Of a stretch of 42,058 nucleotides of DNA, positions 17,196-25,185 are shown piece after piece; the first letter of the stretch is position 1; each line of letters begins with the position of its first letter. The stretch is from Alistipes sp. (lineage in GTDB: Bacteria > Bacteroidota > Bacteroidia > Bacteroidales > Rikenellaceae). The notes beneath the pieces were generated by a model. The model searched no databases and was not told the DNA's origin. It saw nothing but the letters and a program-made list of their open reading frames with translations. The translations under genes were made by a program, and so were the position numbers. Location of the stretch: the NCBI GenBank assembly GCA_017560305.1, contig JAFYOF010000131.1, positions 1-42,058 of the forward strand, in the 5' to 3' direction.

Positions 17196-19424
17196 TTACA
17201 TTCTCTCGTGGAAGCTACGGCTGATTACCTCCAACTGGTGCTCACGGCTGAGCTTGATGAAGTTTACAGCGTAACCTGATACACGGATTGTAAGCTGTGG
17301 ATACTTCTCTGGGTGCTCCATAGCGTCCTCCAACATCTCGCGGTTCAAGACATTGACATTGAGGTGGTGTGCGCCCTTAGTGAAGTAACCATCCATCATT
17401 GTAACCAAGTTCTCGATACGCTCCTCCTCAGTTGGACCGAGTGACTTAGGAACGATTGAGAATGTGTTAGAGATACCATCCTGTGAGTCACGGTAGCGCA
17501 ACTTAGCAACTGATGCCAAAGATGCGATAGCACCGCTCTTATCACGACCGTGCATTGGGTTAGCACCTGGAGCGAAAGCAACACCTGCCTCACGACCATC
17601 AGGAGTAGCACCTGTCTTCTTACCATACATCACATTTGATGTAATTGTAAGCAATGAGAGTGTAGGACGAGCGTTCTTGTAAACTGGCAACTTCTTGAGC
17701 TCCTCAGAGAAGTAGTAAACCAAGTCAACACCCAAGTGGTCTACACGGTCATCGTTGTTACCGAAGCAAGGGAACTCGCCCTCGATGTCGAAGCCGCAAG
17801 TGAGACCCTGCTCGTTACGACGCGCTGTAACCTTTGCGTAGCGGATAGCAGAGAGTGAGTCCAATGCGATTGAAAGACCTGCAACACCGTAAGCGAGGTT
17901 GATGCGTGGGTCAGTATCAACGAATGCCATCTGTGCCTTCTCGTAGTAGTACTTGTCGTGCATGAAGTGGATGATATTCATTGACTCGTTGTAAACGCGA
18001 GCGATCTCGTGCAATACCTTCTTGTAGTTGGTCATTACCTCCTCGAAGTGGAGAACATCGCTCTTGAGCTCTGGAATACCCTTAACTACCAATGTACCTG
18101 TGTTCTCGCAACGACCACCGTTGAGAGCCAAAAGCAGAGCCTTTGCAAGGTTGGTACGCGCACCGAAGAACTGAATCTGGCGGCCGATGTCCTGGTAAGA
18201 TACGCAGCAAGCGATACCGTAGTCGTCAGAGTGACGAACCTCACGCATCAACTCGTCGTTCTCGTACTGTACAGAGCTTGTGTCAACTGAAACCTTTGCG
18301 CAGAACTCCTTGAAGCCCTGTGGGAGCTCTGGGCTCCAAAGTACAGTCATATTTGGCTCTGGTGAAGGACCGAGGTTGTAGAGGGTCTGCAAGAAACGGA
18401 ATGATGTCTTGGTAACCTTTGTACGACCGTCGTTGAAGCGACCACCGATAGCCTCAGTTACCCAAGTTGGGTCACCAGCGAAGATGTCGTTGTAAGACTG
18501 CATACGCAAGTGGCGAACCATACGAAGCTTGATTACGAACTGGTCGATGAGCTCCTGTGCGAAAGTCTCGTCGATAGCGCCAGTCTGCAAGTCGTGCTCG
18601 ATGTAGATGTCAAGGAATGAAGATACATTACCCAGTGACATCGCTGCACCATCCTGCTCCTTAACTGCTGCCAGGTAAGCCATATAAACCCACTGAACAG
18701 CCTCCTGAGCTGTGTATGCTGGACGGCTGAGATCCAAACCGTAGTACTCACCCATAGTGCGGATCTCCTTCAAAGCCTTGATCTGCTCTGCGATCTCCTC
18801 GCGCAAACGGATACGAGCGTCGGTCATAGGACCTACCATATACTTCAAGTCATTCTGCTTTGCCTCAATCAAACGGTCAGTACCGTAGAGTGCCAAACGG
18901 CGGTAGTCACCGATGATACGACCACGAGCGTAGTTATCTGGCAAACCAGTCAAGAAACCGAGTGAACGGAATGTACGAATCTCCTCGGTGTAAACATCAA
19001 ACACACCGTCGTTGTGAGTCTTGCGGTAGTTTGTGAAGATGTCCTTTACCTTCTCGTCAACCTCAACACCGTGCTCACGGCAAGCGCGTGATACAACATT
19101 GATACCACCGAAAGGCTTGATTGAACGCTTCAAGAGCTCGTCAGTCTGCAAACCAACGATGAGCTCGTTCTCCTTGTCGATGTAACCAGCCTGGTGAGAG
19201 GTGATTGTAGAAACGGTCTTGTTGTCGAGTGAGCGAACACCGTTGTTCTGACGCTCCTCCTCGAGTGCCTTCAAGCACAAGTCCCACAAGTGAGTTGTAC
19301 GCTCGGTAGGACCTACCAAGAACGAAGCATCGCCAGTGTAAGGAGTGATGTTAGCCTGTACGAAGCTTGTAACATTTACCTCCTGGCTCCAAAGACCATC
19401 ATTGAAAATCTCTTTAAGTTCCAT
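17196..19424 (-). CDS. pflB: Formate C-acetyltransferase (pyruvate formate-lyase)
   Basis: This 742-residue glycyl radical enzyme converts pyruvate and CoA to acetyl-CoA and formate in anaerobic fermentation. Adjacent catalytic cysteines are Cys406-Cys407 (GIACCVSYQ) and the C-terminal radical loop RVSGYAVNF places the radical glycine at 717. The start [12 protein letters not shown] at 19424 is preferred over an ATG 29 codons upstream because the upstream stretch contains the promoter and lacks PFL similarity. Codon use is strongly biased compared with neighbours, as expected for a highly expressed gene. The activase gene follows downstream. Confidence 0.97.
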   Translation of the reverse strand: MELKEIFNDGLWSQEVNVTSFVQANITPYTGDASFLVGPTERTTHLWDLCLKALEEERQNNGVRSLDNKTVSTITSHQAGYIDKENELIVGLQTDELLKRSIKPFGGINVVSRACREHGVEVDEKVKDIFTNYRKTHNDGVFDVYTEEIRTFRSLGFLTGLPDNYARGRIIGDYRRLALYGTDRLIEAKQNDLKYMVGPMTDARIRLREEIAEQIKALKEIRTMGEYYGLDLSRPAYTAQEAVQWVYMAYLAAVKEQDGAAMSLGNVSSFLDIYIEHDLQTGAIDETFAQELIDQFVIKLRMVRHLRMQSYNDIFAGDPTWVTEAIGGRFNDGRTKVTKTSFRFLQTLYNLGPSPEPNMTVLWSPELPQGFKEFCAKVSVDTSSVQYENDELMREVRHSDDYGIACCVSYQDIGRQIQFFGARTNLAKALLLALNGGRCENTGTLVVKGIPELKSDVLHFEEVMTNYKKVLHEIARVYNESMNIIHFMHDKYYYEKAQMAFVDTDPRINLAYGVAGLSIALDSLSAIRYAKVTARRNEQGLTCGFDIEGEFPCFGNNDDRVDHLGVDLVYYFSEELKKLPVYKNARPTLSLLTITSNVMYGKKTGATPDGREAGVAFAPGANPMHGRDKSGAIASLASVAKLRYRDSQDGISNTFSIVPKSLGPTEEERIENLVTMMDGYFTKGAHHLNVNVLNREMLEDAMEHPEKYPQLTIRVSGYAVNFIKLSREHQLEVISRSFHERM

Positions 19425-19467
19425 AATGTATGATAAATTTGTAATTGATAATTCTCTATTTTGGCTA

Positions 19468-19499
19468 CAAAAGTACAAATTTTTCATAGAAAAATCAAT
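19468..19499 (-). promoter_or_regulatory. pflB promoter
   Basis: On the minus strand, ATTG (plus 19496-19499), a 20-base spacer and TACTTTTG (plus 19468-19475) match the Bacteroidota consensus. Transcription should start near 19461, giving a leader of about 37 bases, which supports the shorter pflB start. Confidence 0.65.
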
Positions 19500-19620
19500 A
19501 TATTTTATCATTTCCGCTATTGTTTTTTTCTATATAGCGATAAAGTGAGCCGATAGCCTCGGTTTTTGGGCGCGCGAAGGGAGATGGAGAGGGTGGTGGA
19601 GATGGTTGTGTGGAGGGTGG

Positions 19621-19656
19621 AAAATGAAAAAGAGGTTGCTTTGCGGGCAACCTCTC
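19621..19656 (-). terminator. Terminator of the cobalamin-riboswitch lipoprotein operon
   Basis: A stem of AGAGGTTGC (19631-19639) and GCAACCTCT (19647-19655) is followed on the minus strand by TTTTTCATTTT. It lies about 20 bases after the stop codon of the second lipoprotein gene. Confidence 0.75.
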
Positions 19657-19676
19657 TGGAGTGAAAATAATTGATG

Positions 19677-20636
19677 CTACTCAAGCATATTGCAATCGTA
19701 AATTGAAAAGACCTCGGTAGATAACTCGCCCAGCCAGCCGCTTTGCGAATGAACGGCGGTCTGCACCTTCACAAAGTCGATATACTTTAACTCCACGGCC
19801 TTGCCCTTGCTGTCGATGGCGTCGCTGATGCGGAAGTGGTTGGGAGCAGCGGCGGCGGAAGGGTTGTCGGCGCTGGTGAGCTGGTCTGTCTCGCTGGCAT
19901 TGTCGGCATAACCCCAGCCATAGGCGGGGTTAATCCACATTGTGCCGTTGCCAGACTTGTCATAGTTGCGAGCCTTGAGGCGTGTGCCTTTCAGGGTGTA
20001 GCTATCCGCCTTTGTCCAGGCGGGGTAGTAGTAATCCTGCTTGTGGGATGGTACGCGGCTTATCTCGCCCTTGTTGCCAAGGCTATCCTCCCACTTAACG
20101 GCGGCATCAACCTCCGCAGGGCGGAAGTAGGTGACTGAATAGTTTTCGATTGTGCCCTCGGCTCCTGTCTCGCTGCCTTTGAGCTCGTACCAAGTGTCGT
20201 CGGGCTTGCCGTTGCCGTTCTCGTCCTGCATCACCCACACGATACCAGGCTCGGATGAGCCATCGAATGAGTTGCCCTTGATGGCGAAGTCGTAACTGCC
20301 ATAGTTGTCAATGCTGTGGTCGAAGCCTACAACGATGTAACCTCCAAAGCCACCGAGAGATACATACTTCTCGGCGTTAAGGCGCTTTTGCGCATAGGCA
20401 GCAGCCTCGGCGGGTGTTGATTCGCCACTGAAACCCGACTTGTCCTCGTTGATAAACTGCCCTGGGGCGGGGGTGTATTCAAATACGCAGTTGCTTGCCG
20501 CCTGCGAGAATTTGCTCTTTGGGCGGTAGGGCGATGTGGGGTCGCCAGAGTCATCGGTGATGACCTCGTCTTTGATGCAAGACGAAGCCATCATCGCGAC
20601 CATTAACACATACAAAAAATTTAGTTTCCTATTCAT
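19677..20636 (-). CDS. Surface lipoprotein in a cobalamin-riboswitch operon
   Basis: This 319-residue protein has a lipoprotein signal and SSC lipobox (Cys20). The mature part is beta-rich and Trp/Tyr-rich, with GGFGGYIVVGFDHSIDN, IVWVMQDENGNGKPDDTWYEL (acidic, possibly calcium-binding) and FRISDAIDSKG. It resembles the proteins annotated only as 'cell surface protein' that accompany DUF4465 proteins in Bacteroidota cobalamin loci; that link is from memory. Its ATG overlaps the upstream stop codon (TAATG), so it is translationally coupled to the DUF4465-like gene. A role in capturing cobalamin or another cobamide at the cell surface is inferred from the riboswitch, not from a known active site. 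Confidence 0.7.
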   Translation of the reverse strand: MNRKLNFLYVLMVAMMASSCIKDEVITDDSGDPTSPYRPKSKFSQAASNCVFEYTPAPGQFINEDKSGFSGESTPAEAAAYAQKRLNAEKYVSLGGFGGYIVVGFDHSIDNYGSYDFAIKGNSFDGSSEPGIVWVMQDENGNGKPDDTWYELKGSETGAEGTIENYSVTYFRPAEVDAAVKWEDSLGNKGEISRVPSHKQDYYYPAWTKADSYTLKGTRLKARNYDKSGNGTMWINPAYGWGYADNASETDQLTSADNPSAAAAPNHFRISDAIDSKGKAVELKYIDFVKVQTAVHSQSGWLGELSTEVFSIYDCNMLE

Positions 20637-21802
20637 TAATCTTCTATCTTAAATCTTACGGCAACATCGTCGTAAGCAAAATATCCGGGTACTGACAGAC
20701 CATAGTCGCCAATCATATCCTCAGAGCCGACAAGGTTGAAATCAACCTTTGCCACCTCGCCCAACTCCGAGAGGTCCCACTTTGTCCACTCGGTGACAAA
20801 CTGCTTGCCCTCGCTCAGGAGATAGAACTCAGAAGATGTTACGGGCTCTTCGTCAAATACTGAAGCGTAACCGCGTGCCACAATCTTGAATGTAGATTTA
20901 TCGCTCAGGACATAGGTCGAGCCAAAGCCTGCAGCCTGCAACTCCTTGTAGACATAGGTGGTGTTGGTTACCCACATATGGTCAAACACGCGAGCCACGC
21001 CATCGTCAAACTCAAATGAAGGAAGATTTTCGTTCATTCCGTAGTCGGAGTTGTCAACATAACCGAAGTGGGTGTTGAAGTTTGTGCCGCTGTGACCTCC
21101 GGTGACATTATACGCCTGAATGTCATACATATAGTTACCCTCGTTCTCCCAGTCTGTGCCGACATAGTTTGAGATGCCGGCGTGACCAGAGTAGTAACCG
21201 AACATATCCATCACGGGGTAGAACAGCAACTCGGTGTTGCCCTCGTCATACCACGAGTATGAGCCGTGACCGCTACCATACTGGCTTGATGGGATGAAGT
21301 CGCTCCAATAGGTGCTGCCCTCCGAGCCGAGATAATCCTCATCCTCAAAAGTGAGAACACGCAACTCGTAATCCTTCTTCTTTGGCAGGGTGATTACGCG
21401 ACCATCGGTGAGGGTGATGATAACCTCGTCGTCGGTCTCCTCGATTGACTCAAAGAGTGAATCTCCATCCTTGCCATCCTTGCCGTCTTTTCCGTCAGCG
21501 CCGTCCTTGCCGTTCTGACCATCCTTTCCGTTTGCTCCATCCTGACCATTGCGAAGAGTGACAGATGTGCCATCGCTGAAGGTAAGAGTGTAACCATCGT
21601 CAGTTGACTCAATATTGGTGATGGTCTTGCCGTTGTTGATTGCATCGATGAGTGCCGACAATGCCGCAATGTCGTTTGCGTTGTTGGTCACCTGCTGCTG
21701 CAGGTTGTTCACTGTGTCCCAAATCTCGGTGTCGTCGTACTCGCACGCTGCAAGGGTTGCTGCGACACAAGTCACAGCGAGAAATCTAAAGAACTTTTTC
21801 AT
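20636..21802 (-). CDS. DUF4465-like surface lipoprotein with collagen-like linker
   Basis: This 388-residue protein has an LAAC lipobox (Cys20) and a short coiled coil at about 26-50 (VNNLQQQVTNNANDIAALSA). A small beta module (ITNIESTDDGYTLTFSDG) precedes a run of about ten Gly-x-y triplets at 84-114 (DGKDGKDGKDGD); a second copy of the beta module follows (FESIEETDDEVIITLTDG). A C-terminal domain at about 149-386 contains SGHAGISNY, FDDGVARVFDHMWVTNT and VPGYFAYDDVAVRF, matching my recollection of DUF4465. Such proteins recur behind cobalamin riboswitches in gut Bacteroidota, where some have been described as cobamide-binding surface proteins. The coiled coil and Gly-x-y run suggest a stalk holding the binding domain off the membrane. 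Confidence 0.75.
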   Translation of the reverse strand: MKKFFRFLAVTCVAATLAACEYDDTEIWDTVNNLQQQVTNNANDIAALSALIDAINNGKTITNIESTDDGYTLTFSDGTSVTLRNGQDGANGKDGQNGKDGADGKDGKDGKDGDSLFESIEETDDEVIITLTDGRVITLPKKKDYELRVLTFEDEDYLGSEGSTYWSDFIPSSQYGSGHGSYSWYDEGNTELLFYPVMDMFGYYSGHAGISNYVGTDWENEGNYMYDIQAYNVTGGHSGTNFNTHFGYVDNSDYGMNENLPSFEFDDGVARVFDHMWVTNTTYVYKELQAAGFGSTYVLSDKSTFKIVARGYASVFDEEPVTSSEFYLLSEGKQFVTEWTKWDLSELGEVAKVDFNLVGSEDMIGDYGLSVPGYFAYDDVAVRFKIED

Positions 21803-22030
21803 GGCATAAAATGTTTAGTTAATAAAAATGTGTTCCTTGCTTGCTGTGCAGAACAGACTTTACAAAACATTTTTGCCGTAATGTGACAATGATACACGCA
21901 CGAAAAGTGTATATGCCACCAATCGCAATTTGCCACCCTGTATGCTCGGGGCAAAATCTAAATTTATACGGATAAAATTAGTTTTGATTCAGCCCCGTAG
22001 TCCTGCAGGTCGTAAATCCTAAAAAAGCAA
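21803..22030 (-). other. Long leader between riboswitch aptamer and first lipoprotein gene
   Basis: No gene is supported. About 230 bases separate the B12 box from the ATG, an unusually long expression-platform stretch. It holds CCTGCAGG, a TGTTC...GAACA pairing (about 21832-21856) and AT-rich sequence, but no obvious GC-rich hairpin followed by a U-run. The control mechanism (translation or transcription) is unclear. Confidence 0.4.
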
Positions 22031-22207
22031 AGGGTAGGTCTTCTGACTTGTTCCCTCTGGTGCGCCTTCCCAGCATTTAGCCAGTGGCAAAGAGTGCATC
22101 AGAGTGAATGATTCCTTGCGGAATGGAACTCACAGCAACAGGTATTGTCACGGATTCTCACCGTATTCCCTATTATCCTTGGTCGGTTGCCACCTATAAG
22201 GACCCAA
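22031..22207 (-). ncRNA. Cobalamin (vitamin B12) riboswitch
   Basis: On the minus strand the conserved order is present: GGTGGCAACCGACC at the 5' end, the core GGGAATACGGTGAGAATCCG, the segment GCCACTG, GGGAAGGCGC, and finally the B12 box AAGTCAGAAGACCTACC (plus 22033-22049). It is transcribed toward the DUF4465-like and surface-lipoprotein genes, so these should be repressed when adenosylcobalamin or a similar cobamide is plentiful. It is not the leader of nrdD, which points the other way. Confidence 0.95.
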
Positions 22208-22215
22208 TTGCACTG

Positions 22216-22223
22216 CAAATATA
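22216..22223 (-). promoter_or_regulatory. -7 box for the riboswitch transcript
   Basis: TATATTTG on the minus strand matches TAnnTTTG and places the transcript start near 22209, right at the aptamer's 5' end. The -33 box is not clear: TTTT occurs only at a spacing of about 24. Confidence 0.55.
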
Positions 22224-22469
22224 AGAAGAATTTGCAAAATGAGGGCGAAAATGGTAGAAAAAATTTCGTGTTGGCGAAAATTTTCAGAAAACCGCTCCAG
22301 AGCGCGCTGTGGGCTTGATGCGGGCGGTTTTGTTGATAAGTGGATAATAACTCGAAGGTGAATTTTTAGCGGCGAAGATGATATTTTTTGTAATATTGCA
22401 GACAATTTCGCGGATTGCGCATTTGGCGTATCCTGAATACCGACTGAAAAATAATAAAAAACAACATAT
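22224..22469. other. Divergent intergenic region upstream of nrdD
   Basis: No gene is supported. An 8-bp inverted repeat AAAACCGC (22288-22295) and GCGGTTTT (22324-22331) encloses a GC-rich loop and could be a binding site or hairpin. A weak nrdD promoter candidate (TAATATTG at 22391-22398) matches TAnnTTTG at all but one position. I did not find a convincing NrdR box. Confidence 0.35.
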
Positions 22470-24677
22470 ATGATTCAAACAGTACTTAAACGAGATGGTC
22501 GTGTCGTGGGCTTTAACCGCGAGAAGATTGCAGCCGCCATCAGAAAGGCGATGCTGACGACCAAGCAGGGCGAAGATGAAGTCCTGATTAATAAAATTGT
22601 TGACCGTATTGAGTATCGTGGCAGTGAGCAGGCCGAGGTCGAGAAGATCCAGGATATGGTCGAAATGGAACTTATGAAGTCATCTCGTAAGGAGGTGGCA
22701 AGAAACTATGTTGCCTATCGTAACCGTCGAAGCATTGCGCGTAAGGCGAAGACTCGTGAGATTTTCCTCGAGATTGTTGCGGCAAAGTCAAACGATGTGA
22801 CTCGTGAGAACGCCAATATGAACGCTGATACCCCAGCGGGTATGATGATGAAGTTCGCGTCGGAGACCACAAAGCCTTTCGTTGATGACTACCTCCTCTC
22901 GGAGGATACACTGGAGGCGGTAAGACACAACTATCTGCACATCCACGACAAGGATTACTACCCAACAAAGTCACTCACCTGTATCCAGCACCCTCTGGAC
23001 CGCATCCTTGAGCGCGGTTTTGTGGCCGGTCACGGCGAGTCACGCCCAGCACGCCGCATCGAGACAGCTTCGGTGATGGCTTGTATCTCGATGGAGACTG
23101 TACAGAATGAGATGCACGGCGGTCAAGCAATCCCTGCGTTTGATTTCTATTTGGCGCCTTATGTGCGTTCAAGCTATGTTGAGGAGATTAAGACTATCGA
23201 GAAGCTGACAGGCATCGACCTCAAGCACCTCTACGACGCTCCAATCGAGGATTATGTGTCAAAGGATTTGGATTTCCTGCAGGGCGACGAGCGCTTCAAG
23301 CAGCACGCTATCAACCGCACTGTAAACCGTGTTCACCAGTCTATGGAGGCATTTATCCACAATATGAATACTATCCACTCGCGTGGCGGTAATCAGGTGG
23401 TGTTCTCGTCAATTAACTATGGTACAGATACTTCTGCCGAGGGTCGTTGCATCATCCGTGAGTTGTTGCAGTCGACTTACGAAGGTGTTGGCGGCGGTTC
23501 AACAGCTATCTTCCCAATCCAGATTTGGAAGAAGAAGCGTGGCGTAAGCTACCTGCCAGAGGATCGCAACTACGACCTCTACTGCTTCGCTTGCAAGGTG
23601 GCGGCGCGTCGTTTCTTCCCTAACTTCGTAAACCTTGATGCTACATACAACCAGCACGAGAAGTGGCGTGCGGATGACCCAAAGCGCTACCAGTATGAGG
23701 TGGCTACGATGGGTTGCCGTACCCGTGTCTTTGAGAACCGCTTTGGTGAGAAGACATCCATCGCGCGTGGTAACCTTTCGTTCTCGACAATCAACATCGT
23801 GCGTTTGGCGCTGGAGTGTCGTGAGATTGAGGATAAGCAGGCGCGTATCGACCGCTTCTTTGCGAAGCTGGATGAGTTGCTGGAGGTTACAGCAAAGCAG
23901 TTGTGCGACCGCTTCGACTTCCAGAAGACCGCTATCGCAAAGCAGTTCCCATTGCTGATGGCTTCTCTCTGGAGCGGCAGCGAAAACCTCAAGCCAGAGG
24001 ATCCTATCGAGCGCGTAATCAATCAGGGTACGCTCGGTATCGGCTTTATCGGCTTGGCGGAGTGTTTGATTGCCCTCATTGGCAAGCACCACGGCGAGAG
24101 CGACGAGGCTCAGGAGCTGGGCTTGAAGATTATCGGCTATATGCGTGATCGCGTGGTTGAGTTCTCGGAGCGTTATCAGCACAACTTCAGTGTGTTGGCT
24201 ACTCCAGCCGAGGGTCTGTCGGGCCGTTTCACACGCCGCGACAAGAAGGACTTCGGTGTGGTAGAGGGCGTTACTGACAAGGCATATTATACAAACTCAA
24301 ACCATATCCCAGTATATTACAGCTGCTCACCAAAGCACAAGGCTGAGATTGAGGCACCATACCACGCATTGACTGGTGGTGGTCACATCTTCTATGTGGA
24401 GATTGACGGAGACGCGACTCACAACCCACAGGCGATTATGGATATCGTAGACCTTCTCGACAAGTACAACATCGGCTACTGCTCGGTGAACCACAACCGC
24501 AACCGCTGTATGGATTGCGGCTATGAGGATGCCCAGCAGGAGTTGAAGGAGTGTCCAAGATGTAAGTCTACAAAGATTGACCGCTTGCAGCGTATCACTG
24601 GTTACCTCGTAGGTACAACCGAGCGTTGGAACAGCGCGAAACTGGCAGAGTTGAATGACCGAGTTATCCATAAATAG
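22470..24677 (+). CDS. nrdD: Anaerobic (class III) ribonucleoside-triphosphate reductase
   Basis: This 735-residue glycyl radical enzyme makes deoxyribonucleotides without oxygen. An N-terminal ATP-cone domain (VLKRDGRVVGFNREKIAAAI) is the allosteric site. The C-terminus has a zinc site (Cys680, Cys683, Cys695, Cys698; CMDCGY...CPRC) and the radical loop RITGYLVGT with Gly711. The enzyme needs the activase NrdG, whose gene overlaps its 3' end by 23 bases. Class III enzymes do not use cobalamin, so the nearby riboswitch is unrelated to this gene. Confidence 0.97.
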   Translation: MIQTVLKRDGRVVGFNREKIAAAIRKAMLTTKQGEDEVLINKIVDRIEYRGSEQAEVEKIQDMVEMELMKSSRKEVARNYVAYRNRRSIARKAKTREIFLEIVAAKSNDVTRENANMNADTPAGMMMKFASETTKPFVDDYLLSEDTLEAVRHNYLHIHDKDYYPTKSLTCIQHPLDRILERGFVAGHGESRPARRIETASVMACISMETVQNEMHGGQAIPAFDFYLAPYVRSSYVEEIKTIEKLTGIDLKHLYDAPIEDYVSKDLDFLQGDERFKQHAINRTVNRVHQSMEAFIHNMNTIHSRGGNQVVFSSINYGTDTSAEGRCIIRELLQSTYEGVGGGSTAIFPIQIWKKKRGVSYLPEDRNYDLYCFACKVAARRFFPNFVNLDATYNQHEKWRADDPKRYQYEVATMGCRTRVFENRFGEKTSIARGNLSFSTINIVRLALECREIEDKQARIDRFFAKLDELLEVTAKQLCDRFDFQKTAIAKQFPLLMASLWSGSENLKPEDPIERVINQGTLGIGFIGLAECLIALIGKHHGESDEAQELGLKIIGYMRDRVVEFSERYQHNFSVLATPAEGLSGRFTRRDKKDFGVVEGVTDKAYYTNSNHIPVYYSCSPKHKAEIEAPYHALTGGGHIFYVEIDGDATHNPQAIMDIVDLLDKYNIGYCSVNHNRNRCMDCGYEDAQQELKECPRCKSTKIDRLQRITGYLVGTTERWNSAKLAELNDRVIHK

Positions 24678-25164
24678 CATCCGCGTACTCGCTATAAAGT
24701 ATGGCACATCGGTAGATGGAGTGGGGCTTCGTACCTCAATCTATTGCGCTGGTTGTGAGAATCGTTGCGTGGGGTGTCACAATCCCCAGTCGTGGGATGA
24801 GCAGGGCGGCGAGCCCATCGAGGTGGAGGAGTTGTTCCGTCTGGTGGAGGATGCCGATATGAATGTCACCTTTACGGGTGGCGACCCTATGTTTCACCCC
24901 GAAGGATTTGCTCGTCTGGCGCAGATGATTAAGGAGCGCACACGCAAGACGATTTGGTGCTATACGGGTTACCGCTTCGAGGATTTGCTCAAGAGCGAGC
25001 CTCGCAGGGCGTTGCTTGAGTGGTGCGATGTGGTTGTGGATGGCAGATATGAGGAGGCGGAGCGTGACCTTACGCTACACTTCCGTGGCAGTCGCAACCA
25101 ACGCATCATCGATGTGCAGAAGTCGCTTGCGGCGGGCGAGGTGGTGCTTGTGGAAAATGTGTAA
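24655..25164 (+). CDS. nrdG: Anaerobic ribonucleotide reductase activating protein (radical SAM)
   Basis: This 169-residue radical SAM activase has the 4Fe-4S motif CENRCVGC (Cys34, Cys38, Cys41), preceded by YGTSVDGVGLRTSIYCAGC, and the FTGGDPMF segment. It generates the glycyl radical on NrdD. The start ATG lies inside the nrdD 3' end in another frame, a 23-base overlap that implies coupled translation. The length matches the family. Confidence 0.95.
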   Translation: MTELSINSIRVLAIKYGTSVDGVGLRTSIYCAGCENRCVGCHNPQSWDEQGGEPIEVEELFRLVEDADMNVTFTGGDPMFHPEGFARLAQMIKERTRKTIWCYTGYRFEDLLKSEPRRALLEWCDVVVDGRYEEAERDLTLHFRGSRNQRIIDVQKSLAAGEVVLVENV

Positions 25165-25185
25165 AGAATTAAAAATAAACTAAAT

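Noticed and set aside
22288..22331. Terminator upstream of nrdD
   Set aside because: The AAAACCGC/GCGGTTTT pairing encloses a 28-base loop and lies between divergent promoters, so there is no transcript for it to end. I left it as an undefined inverted repeat.
23499..24182. 227-codon minus-strand open frame
   Set aside because: It lies antisense within nrdD, with no domain, signal or promoter.
22031..24677. Cobalamin control of ribonucleotide reductase
   Set aside because: The riboswitch is on the opposite strand and points away from nrdD. The enzyme is class III (glycyl radical), not the B12-dependent class II.
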